DNA from: Byssochlamys sp. IMV 00236
Taxonomy: Eukaryota > Ascomycota > Eurotiomycetes > Eurotiales > Thermoascaceae
Assembly: GCA_001931875.2 (NCBI GenBank)
Contig: MSJH02000302.1
Span: forward strand, 1-18,170
Direction of reading: 5' to 3'
DNA: 18,170 bases
Part shown: positions 1 through 7,612 of the stretch, in pieces
Numbering within the stretch: the stretch's first letter is position 1
Layout of the letters: each line of letters begins with the position of its first letter
Notes under the pieces: generated by a model
Database searches by the model: none
Seen by the model: only the letters and a program-made list of their open reading frames with translations
Told to the model about the DNA's origin: nothing
Program-made: the position numbers and the translations under genes

Positions 1-55
1 TTTTTTTTTTTTTTTTTTTTTTTTTATTAAATAATATACTCATTCTATTCGTCAG
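1..55. other. Poly-T contig edge and end of an intron
   Basis: The window opens with a run of 25 T followed by AT-rich sequence ending in CAG at 53-55. The reading frame of the metal ATPase begins right after it, so this is most simply the 3' end of an intron of that gene, with the poly-T as pyrimidine tract or as an assembly edge. Upstream exons lie outside the window. Confidence 0.6.
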
Positions 56-2105
56 TTGGCGACATTCTAAAAGTGAACGCTGGTGGACGTATTCCGTGTG
101 ACGGAAAAGTATGGAAAGGCTCTTCTTCTACTGACGAATCCATGATCACAGGTGAATCAGTTCCTGTAAACAAGAAGGAAGGTGATACTGTCATCTCTGC
201 CACAATCAACTTGAATGCGCCCATCTACATCCGTGCCATCCGTGTGGGCTCAGACACTACCCTTTCTCGTATCATTCAGCTTGTTCAAGATGCACAGGCT
301 TCTCCAAAGGCGCCTATTGAGCAGCTAGCAGATAAAATTTCTAGCGTGTTTGTTCCTATTGTCATTGCATTGGCCATCATCGTGTTTATTATTTGGGAAA
401 TAGCTAGTGTTAAGAACCTGTATCCTGACTCATGGGTACCCGAGGGCGAAAACAAGACTATTTTTTCTGTGATGCTAGCTGTATCTGTGCTTGTCATTGC
501 CTGTCCCTGTGGTCTAGGTTTGGCCAGTCCAACAGGTAAAAAGAAAAATGTGTCTTTTTTTATAGGCAATGCAAACTAATTCTTCCTTTGTTGTGTATAG
601 CTGTCATGGTTGGAACGGGAGTTGCTGCTCATTATGGTGTGCTCGTCAAAGGCGGGGGCTATGCTTTGGAAATGGCCAACCGTATCACTACGATTGCTTT
701 TGATAAAACGGGCACTCTGACCATGGGAAAGCCTGTGGTGACAAACAGTTGGATTGATCGTACGGGGCATACAGACGAAAATGCTCAGCGTATAAGGGTC
801 TGGAAGATTTTGGGTCGTGTCAGTTCAGCAAGTAGCCATCCACTCTCAAAGGCAATTGAAAAGAAGGCTCGATCCATACTTTACAAATTAGAAAGCAATC
901 CTAAAGTATCAGACAGCGGACTCAGTGACATCGATTGTGAAGACGGTGAGACAAGCGATACAGACAGATCAGATCTTTTTGAAGGCGTGGCAATTACTAA
1001 TGTGCAGGAGATACCCGGCCGAGGTTTACTAGCTACCATGACTGTCTCTGAAGATATTTCCAACTGCCTTCCTGGACGGCTCAAGCATATGCGTGCTCTT
1101 AACGTGTACTTAGGAAATCAAGAATGGATGGATGAAAATCATGCAAGATATCAAAGCGCTAGACAAGCCAAGATGTGCGCTCAACTATTAACCGAGTGGC
1201 AAGATCTGGGTCAGTCCATTGTACTTGTAGCTGCATCGCCCGTTATGAATGGCCCTGAAGACGATGAGCAACTCGATAGTCACCGTGAAGGATGTAATAA
1301 CGCCTGTGCATGTGCGGTGTGTCGATGCAGTACCAACTCAGTTTGCTGCACTGCGTCAAAGACATTAATGATATCCCAACTCGCTATTGCTGATATACCA
1401 AGACCTGAGGCCCCTGCAGTCGTGGCTGAATTAAGAAAACGAAATATTGATATCTGGATGATAACAGGAGACAACGAACGTACAGGTCGTGTGATTGGCG
1501 CAAAGTTGGGTATACCAAGTGAATTCGTGCTAGCAGGTGTCAAACCGGAACAAAAGGCGGACAAGATCCGTAATTTGCAAAGACGCGGTATTCGAGAAGG
1601 CTCAGTGGATAGCAAGAAGCACATTTGGAAAAAACACGGAAGGCCAACAAAGCCAGCCGTTGTCGCGATGGTCGGTGATGGTATTAATGACTCCCCTGCT
1701 TTGGCACAATCGGATGTTGGGTAGGTTTGTCCTGTTACTTTCGCTTCTTGTTTAATTAACATTTCATATAGTATCTCTGTTGGTTCTGCAACCGATATCG
1801 CTATTGAAGCAGCAAGTATTGTCCTTATCAAAGATAATCTCATGGATCTTCTTACAATGTATGATATATCCCGTGCTGTTGTACATCGTATCAGATTGAA
1901 CTTTTTGTGGGCCTTTATCTATAATGTGGTAGCTATTCCTGTTGCCGCAGGTATTTTTTACCCTATTGCCGGACAAGGGTTACCACCCTACATCGCAGGT
2001 ATTGCCATGGTGGCTTCAAGTATTACCGTGGTTTGTTCTAGTTTGATGCTGCGATTTTACAGGGCACCAAAAATTGTAATGGACTCTCATCAAATCAAAT
2101 CATAA
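56..2105 (+). CDS. P1B-type heavy-metal (Cu+) transporting ATPase, C-terminal part
   Basis: Exons 56-535, 601-1720 and 1772-2105 join in frame to 643 codons. The 5' part (metal-binding domains, first membrane helices, start of A-domain) is outside the window. Visible in order: A-domain TGES loop (about 148-162); two membrane helices, the second ending in the CPC metal-site motif (CPCGLGLASP, about 500-528); the DKTGTLT phosphorylation motif (about 700-720); the N-domain HP motif (SSHPLS), GRG and GN; TGDN and GDGINDSPA in the P-domain; and two last helices ending in the SS-rich MVASS segment. The family pumps Cu+ (or Ag+) across Golgi or plasma membranes using ATP, like yeast Ccc2 and human ATP7A/B. 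Introns are 536-600 (65 bases) and 1721-1771 (51 bases). Oddities: a seven-cysteine cluster at 1293-1349 and Ser at the usual N-domain Glu position five residues before the HP histidine. It may be a divergent paralogue rather than the main Ccc2 orthologue. Confidence 0.93.
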
Positions 2106-2128
2106 AGTAAACCCATGCATAGATACAC

Positions 2129-2134
2129 AATAAA
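2129..2134 (+). promoter_or_regulatory. Poly(A) signal AATAAA of the metal ATPase
   Basis: AATAAA lies 24 bases after the ATPase stop codon; a second copy is at 2149-2154. Both precede the ATG of the next gene, so ATPase 3' end formation and the promoter/leader of the small secreted protein occupy the same 73 bases. Confidence 0.5.
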
Positions 2135-2187
2135 CCCTTTCTTCATGAAATAAACCTCTTCCTTTTTATTTATCTTTAATGATCTTT

Positions 2188-2484
2188 ATGAAATTTATCT
2201 TTTTACTGATTGCCTTACCAATAAGCGTGTTTGCTCTGTTTGGTTCCAACGAGGGCTTAACCCTATATAGTGCTGATGGTAAATCACAAACGGGCTCCCT
2301 TGGTGCATATCATAAATGCTCAAGTATTCCTAAGGATGTCAAAGCAAGTGAGGCTCGTAATGGTGGCAGTAGCCACTGTGCAGTCTGGACTGAACCTAAC
2401 TGCAAAGGCTCGATGTATGTTGTGCCAGCACATTACAAGATCAAGCTACCAGATAACAAGTCTTTTGAATCCGTCATTTGCTAA
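2188..2484 (+). CDS. Small secreted four-cysteine protein (unrecognised)
   Basis: A 98-residue protein from the ATG at 2188; an ATG at 2179 would add three residues. I prefer 2188 because the N-terminus (MKFIFLLIALPISVFA) is then a compact signal peptide with a likely cut after VFA, leaving about 82 residues. The mature part has four Cys (in HKC, SHC, NCK and the C-terminal VIC), enough for two disulfides, with Gly/Ser-rich turns and no further membrane segment. The spacing (SHCAVW...NCKG...SFESVIC) loosely recalls small beta-sandwich secreted proteins of the crystallin-like type, but I cannot assign a family. It has no intron. It begins 73-82 bases after the ATPase stop and ends 34 bases before the convergent F-box gene. 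A role in the wall or extracellular space is inference from the signal peptide only. Confidence 0.75.
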   Translation: MKFIFLLIALPISVFALFGSNEGLTLYSADGKSQTGSLGAYHKCSSIPKDVKASEARNGGSSHCAVWTEPNCKGSMYVVPAHYKIKLPDNKSFESVIC

Positions 2485-2518
2485 AACAAGCAAACATAAT
2501 ACACTGGAGGTTTTTTTA

Positions 2519-4459
2519 TTACACACAAAAAGAATAAAAACTCTTTCTTGGTATCTTTACGTTGTCCAAATAAATGTCACTCACTGATTTGCAGCGAATG
2601 GTGATGATACCAATGGATGGAACATAGTTCCCAGGCATGATATCTGAGTTTTGGTATAAGTTTTGCAGTTCGCTGAGCACATCAGCATCTTCTACTGTGG
2701 TATACTGAGGGTAAATAAATGATCCACCGAGTCCGGCTATACGGCACCAAGCGATCTTGTCATTTTCAGAACTCGCCAGCGAGCTCAGTATTCTGATGCC
2801 AATGTATTCAATGGTCTCTACTGTGCCAGTGTAAATCAAGAAGGAGCTGAGATAAATCTTTTCGAATCGAGTGTATGGCATATCTAGGGTACAGTCATTG
2901 GTAATGCACGCAGGCAAAGGAGAAAATGTCAGTTGTTTTACGTTCTTTGTGACCTCGCATCTTCTAAAGCAGAGCTGGTTTAAACGTGGACAACATTTAC
3001 TAAGGTAAGAAAACACCGTTGGATGGTTTTGTACTCTTGACTGGATTAGGGTGAGTGAATGTAGTGAGAAGACAGTCTTGATATCCAAATCCTCCAGGTG
3101 CTTGTACAAGACCTGAATCTCTGCACCGACTAGCGTAAGTTCTTCAAGCTGAGGCATGTTTTCCAAAAAATTGTCAATCAAAAAGGGAGTAAATGGATAC
3201 TGATCCATCAGGCCCTTGGACAATGAGAGTTCGAGCGAGACTAATTGTCGACACTGAAACAGGTTGAAGGTAACACCAGACCATCCAGGTGTCTGTTCCC
3301 ACACACGTAAACGCAAGAATTTGAGCTGCTTTAAGCCAAAGGCAGCAATGATCAATAGAAACTGACAGGATTCAATAGCTTGATAAGTCTTGAAATCAAT
3401 ATACAGATTCTCTACCGCACATGTTGGGCTCTTGAGCTCTAGTGCTAAGCCCTTAGAGAGCAGCTGCGGCGCATTTCTTCCGCCAATCGTCAAGGATTTC
3501 ATACAACGTAAATTACGTATAAGGTCGACAAGAGCTTGCTGCCACATCCATTTGGTGCCAAATCGACTTGTTGCCATCTGAATGATCTTGAGTTCTTCAA
3601 GCTCGGGATAGTTTTCGTAAATGAATGCAAACCATTTGATGGAATCGATGTGGCCCTGAACAGTGAGCGATTTTAATGATGATTTTTCTTTAAAGCTGGC
3701 TAGGATATTGTTTGATTCATACACGGCCGCAGGAGGTTCATGTCTTGGTGGATTTGTGCATATGAATTCGAGCGATTTGAGGTTGGGTAAGGCTGTATGA
3801 ATTTGTTGTAGTAAATTAGAAATGTTTAATGGAGCTGAATCCATTATTTGGTGTTGTTGTTGTTTATAGAATATTTCCAAAGTTAGATGTTGCAGGCTGG
3901 ATACTTGATTTAGTAAAGAGGTAAAATGACTAGAATCATTTTCTATTGGATCAAAAGCAAAGTCTATATTTAGATGAGTCAAATAAGGAGATTTAAATAA
4001 AGGGAAAAAATGAGGTAGTAATTGATGCTGTATAGGTGGTAAGCTTGAGATATGGTCCCAGTTGGAAATAGCATTTGATAATATTAGATGATTCCATTGA
4101 TGCTTGTCAAATTGGAGTACTTCTAATTGAGGGCAGTACATGCTTAGTGATTCAAAGTGAGTTTGGGATAAATGGATATGGTTGATGTAGTGTGGATCAT
4201 CTAAATCTTCTAAATAGTCCATTGTTTCGTTATATTGGATATTGTTATGCAGGTAAATCTCTTTGACAAGCTGTCCGTTATATTTAACAGCTTCCATAAA
4301 CTGCTGAAGCTGTTGATCCGAGTAGATATGAACTACTCGATATAGCATTCTCTTGAATGCATTCCTCCAAAATTTACAAACAGCTAGACAATTATAACAA
4401 TCTTGTAAAGTTAAATAATTTGATAGTTGATATAGAAACTCAGAAGGTAATCTATTCAT
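2519..4459 (-). CDS. F-box / leucine-rich-repeat protein
   Basis: A single uninterrupted 646-codon frame. The N-terminus (about residues 1-48) has the F-box pattern: LPSEFLYQLSNYLTLQD, then a CLAVCKFWRNAF segment. The remainder is a run of imperfect leucine-rich repeats (for example LEVLQFD, LKSLEFI, LEELKII, LKFLRLR, LVSLELS, LEELTLV, LNQLCFRRC) up to roughly residue 520, then a less regular C-terminal tail. F-box proteins bind Skp1 and present substrates to the SCF ubiquitin ligase; the repeats would choose the substrate, which cannot be told from sequence. Such genes are a large expanded family in Mucoromycota. The leader on the coding strand is a long CT-rich tract (4480-4570). The AATAAA on this strand (reverse complement of 2515-2520) overlaps the stop codon. 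Confidence 0.88.
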   Translation of the reverse strand: MNRLPSEFLYQLSNYLTLQDCYNCLAVCKFWRNAFKRMLYRVVHIYSDQQLQQFMEAVKYNGQLVKEIYLHNNIQYNETMDYLEDLDDPHYINHIHLSQTHFESLSMYCPQLEVLQFDKHQWNHLILSNAISNWDHISSLPPIQHQLLPHFFPLFKSPYLTHLNIDFAFDPIENDSSHFTSLLNQVSSLQHLTLEIFYKQQQHQIMDSAPLNISNLLQQIHTALPNLKSLEFICTNPPRHEPPAAVYESNNILASFKEKSSLKSLTVQGHIDSIKWFAFIYENYPELEELKIIQMATSRFGTKWMWQQALVDLIRNLRCMKSLTIGGRNAPQLLSKGLALELKSPTCAVENLYIDFKTYQAIESCQFLLIIAAFGLKQLKFLRLRVWEQTPGWSGVTFNLFQCRQLVSLELSLSKGLMDQYPFTPFLIDNFLENMPQLEELTLVGAEIQVLYKHLEDLDIKTVFSLHSLTLIQSRVQNHPTVFSYLSKCCPRLNQLCFRRCEVTKNVKQLTFSPLPACITNDCTLDMPYTRFEKIYLSSFLIYTGTVETIEYIGIRILSSLASSENDKIAWCRIAGLGGSFIYPQYTTVEDADVLSELQNLYQNSDIMPGNYVPSIGIITIRCKSVSDIYLDNVKIPRKSFYSFCV

Positions 4460-4479
4460 GAGCCCAACGACAAGAAGTT

Positions 4480-4575
4480 AAAAAAAAAAAGAGAGAGAGA
4501 GGGACAGAGAGAAAGAAAGAGAAAAAAAGAGAGAGAAATAAAAGAAAAAAAAAAAGGGGGGGGAAGAAAAGGGGA
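4480..4575. repeat. Polypurine (GA/A/G) tract upstream of the F-box gene
   Basis: About 95 bases of almost pure A and G on +, with (GA)n runs, A10-A12 runs and G8. On the F-box coding strand this is a CT-rich leader directly before the ATG. A second (GA)n block lies at 4687-4713. Confidence 0.8.
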
Positions 4576-4796
4576 TAGTGTTTTGTACATTTGTTGCATA
4601 ACATACACTTGTGACCCTGAAAAATAAGCCCTTTTTTATCTGTTTAGCAGGCGATGCAATATGCGGAGTTGTTCTATTATCGGATGTGAGAGAGAGAGAG
4701 AGAAAGAGAGAGTCAAGCCCTCTAGAGTGTTTATCAATTTACAAAGTATGAATCCATAACAGAATAGCTGTCTTTTTTTGTTTATATAAAGGATGA

Positions 4797-5036
4797 TGCA
4801 CATTTTATATTAAAGTTCAAGACGAGGTTACAAGAGGAAAATATAGACAACCTGTCCAATTATTTGGTGTCACATTTCCTTCTCCTGAGCCTGTGCGTTA
4901 TTGGATGTTTAAGAAAAACAACAAGGTTAAACTATCCTCCATTCTATGCTGTAAAAGCATACACCAAAAGGGTGTAGAATGTAGAAATAAGAAACCTTTG
5001 CTCTTTCAAATTTATTACTCGCCACCATGGCTTATG
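4797..5036 (+). pseudogene. Possible decayed coding segment or lost exon
   Basis: Frame 4797-5036 is open for 80 codons, from just after TGA (4794-4796) to TAG (5037-5039), with no ATG at its beginning. The first 45 codons read like real protein: a KVQDEVTRGKY stretch, then QLFGVTFPSPEPVRYW, then a basic KKNNK end followed by GTTAAA, which could be a splice donor. An AG sits at 4790-4791, but using it puts TGA in frame. I do not recognise the family. It could be a relic of a dead gene or chance; the absence of a start and of open flanks argues against an active gene. Confidence 0.25.
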
Positions 5037-5728
5037 TAGTAGAATTTTCATACCATTCCTTCAATAAAGTCATACACATACACACTATGAGGATACATTT
5101 GAACATCCTCTCCTTCTGTTCATTCAGAAAACAAGGTCAATGATAAAGTGTAGAATCTATGTCAAATAAATCATAGAACCAGATGCTTCTAGAAATCTTC
5201 ACTTTATGAAGAGACGGATTGCTGCGCAAAGATCAATGGGTCTATTTCTTATAAAAGTCATACCACATCTGAAGTCCGATCAAAGCTAATGTAGCATTGA
5301 TAGAGTGCACCTAAAGTGCACTAATAAAAGTCAATGTCTTTTAACAAGATCCGTTGCCATAAGCCAAATTACAAACTTGCTTAAAACTTACAATATTTAA
5401 CTTTATAGTCTAAATAAAGCTTTTTTTTTTGGAACGATCGTCTAATTTAAGCTTTTACCCTTCTCAATTGATGTTAAAAATCTGTATTAGAAGGTAGTAA
5501 CAAGGTCATGTGTGCACTTATTTATCGCCTGACAGCGGAATACATTTAAAAAAGTTCGTGAATCAATCTGGTATAAACAAATCCATTTTTATGGGTGTAT
5601 AATCATTCCATGTCTACATGAAATAAGCATATGTATATAAAAAAAGGAGGAAGGGGAGAGTGGAATATTTTATATGGTAAAGTACACACATTTTAAGAAA
5701 AGGAGGTGGGGGGTATATGTATAATAAT

Positions 5729-7414
5729 TTATGCCTCAACAGGTTTGGTTGTACGTTTCATGAGGGATGCCATTCTTTTGACAAAGCCATGATCATCTTT
5801 ATAAGTCGTAAGATTCTTTGCAGATGATACCCTCCTTACTTGTTTCTTATTACCGCCTAATTTTATGAATGCTGATTTTGATCGATTTAATCCCTTTGGT
5901 GGTAAATTATTATTATTATTATCTTCATCATAGATCGATTGAAACGCTTTATGTTTCGACATTGTCTTTTCCATCACCACTGCTGATTTTCTCTTCTTTT
6001 TTGTTGAATGGGCTTTAAGGTATTTCTTTGTATTGACATTTTCAACAGGTGGTTCAGGTAATGGTTTATCCCTTATAGATATCCTTTCTTCTGATGACCA
6101 TGAATCCAATGTGGAAGTGCTTTCGACTCGACGATTAGCAGTGGGATCGCTCTTGTTTTGATGCATCATCACAAACTCGGGTTGGCCTTTTTTGTTACCT
6201 GTAACAAAGGATGCTAACTTGAGTAACGATGTCTTTCGGGTGAGCCCTTTCTCAGGAAACTCCTGATGAGCAGGTGGTTGAGGTGGTGGTGGTAATGAGG
6301 ATGTTTCTTTCATGGGCTGATGCTTTATCATATCGTGTTCTTGACGATGTCTTAATGAAGAAGATCGTTTAGGTACAGACTGTATGACCAATGGCTGTCT
6401 TTGTTCTTGTCGTTCATTGTTTGACAGAGTTTTATCCAAAGTTGCTTTTTCATTCGAATTCTCAAAAGCAATCTTTTCAAACGCAGGCAACAAGCTATTG
6501 AGCATATCATACGAAGAGCGGCGTTTTTGTTGTTTTGGTTTAAAAGGTAATTCAGGTAATTTAGGCGCTGTATCAATTTTGATATCTACGGCGAAATCCA
6601 TATCAAATAAACTCATAATTTCGTTTGCCAAATTTTGAGAAACAACACTTGAGGTAATGCCTGTATCACTTGTCCAACTAAGTCTGTTCTTATTTCCGTT
6701 GAATCCGCTCTTCCTTCTTGCTTGCTTTTCGTCGGGACTAGCTGGTAGTGGTTTATCGATTAAAGGAGATAAACCTCGTGCTTCAAAAGATTCAGCGGAA
6801 ATAGTTGCATTAGGTTGTGAAAAGATGGAAGAACAAGATGATCCGGACGATCGGGCTGTATTTCGCTTTTCTTCTTCTGCATTTATTGATGCTTGTTCAT
6901 CCTCTGCTATCCATAACTCATCACCTTGTCCATCATCATCATTTTCTTCATCGTCTTCTTCTTGACCATTGACATCACCCATCGTAGAATGATAGAAACT
7001 TGTCGGTGGATAGTAGTTTGGTTGGTGTTTTACGGGTCTAAATGTTTCAATTGTTTGTGCATATTGAGCAAATATCTCTTCTAAGCCTTCCTGTGTCATT
7101 TCTTCAAGTGATCTAGATATACAAGTTAGCTTTTTAATAGCTTATTCATCCATGTATTTTTACTCTGGTGTAAAGAATTGCCATCGAGTCATCTGTTGTA
7201 ACCAATCAGAAGGTGTATTTGAATAGACATATTCCAACATGTTCTTGATGACAGCCGTCTTTCTTAATGAATGTAAATCAGGTGGAGCAAAAGTAAGTTG
7301 TGCCAATTTAAAATTAGATATCGCAGCCAGTTGAATTGGGTTATATTGTGGTATCCATTGTTTATTTGCTGAATGAATATCATTCAATTTATCTTTACCA
7401 ACAGGTGAAGGCAT
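5729..7414 (-). CDS. Unrecognised 544-aa low-complexity protein with basic Ser/Thr motifs
   Basis: Exons on -: 7414-7164 and 7112-5729, with a 51-base GT-AG intron (7113-7163) that has a GCTAAC branch-like motif; they join in frame to 544 residues. The first about 110 residues look folded (hydrophobic and aromatic, including SNFKLAQLTF and a DWLQQMTRWQFF segment). The rest is polar and probably disordered: an acidic run of D/E after the GDVNGQEE stretch, a poly-Asn tract, and two DKPLP(A/E)xP Pro motifs. There are at least five basic-directed Ser/Thr sites (RRKS, KRRSS, RKTS, RSKS, RRVSS) typical of PKA/AGC kinase sites, and the C-terminus is strongly basic. No catalytic motif was seen. It may be a phosphorylated scaffold or cytoskeletal regulator; that is inference. 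It lies 198 bases downstream of the importin gene on the same strand. Confidence 0.8.
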
Positions 7415-7612
7415 TACACATGTAATATATATATATACACACCAAAAAAAAAGGAGAACAAGAAAAAAATAAGAGAGAGAGAGAAAGAAAGAAAGAGGAA
7501 TATAAAATTATAAAATATAATTTTTGATGGTAACACATGCAACATAGAAGATGGGTTCACGTTTTTTTGTTGTTGTTTACTCTTTTTCTCTTTTTCAAAA
7601 AGTAACAAAAGC
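7415..7612. promoter_or_regulatory. Short leader/promoter of the 544-aa gene
   Basis: The 198 bases between the importin stop codon and the next ATG on -. They hold an alternating TA run (about 7422-7436), a GA-rich block on + at 7474-7498 (CT-rich on the coding strand) and AT-rich DNA. Both the importin terminator and the promoter of the following gene must fit here. Confidence 0.4.

Larger units (their letters stand above)
4460..5728. other. Gene-poor intergenic stretch between the F-box gene and the 544-aa gene
   Basis: About 1.27 kb upstream of the F-box gene and downstream of the next - strand gene. It holds two GA-rich tracts, an ATATAAA-like box at 4783-4790, one 80-codon open segment (listed separately) and a 7-base inverted repeat (AGTGCAC/GTGCACT, 5304-5322). 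No tRNA, rRNA or transposon ends were recognised. The rest is AT-rich with stops in all frames. Confidence 0.6.

Noticed and set aside
1..25. Poly-T as telomere or transposon tail
   Set aside because: No telomeric repeat and no target-site duplication; both window ends are poly-T, which fits assembly breaks at homopolymers.
5304..5322. Small inverted repeat (AGTGCAC, 5-base gap, GTGCACT)
   Set aside because: A 7-base stem is expected by chance in over 1 kb and has no T-tract or gene next to it.
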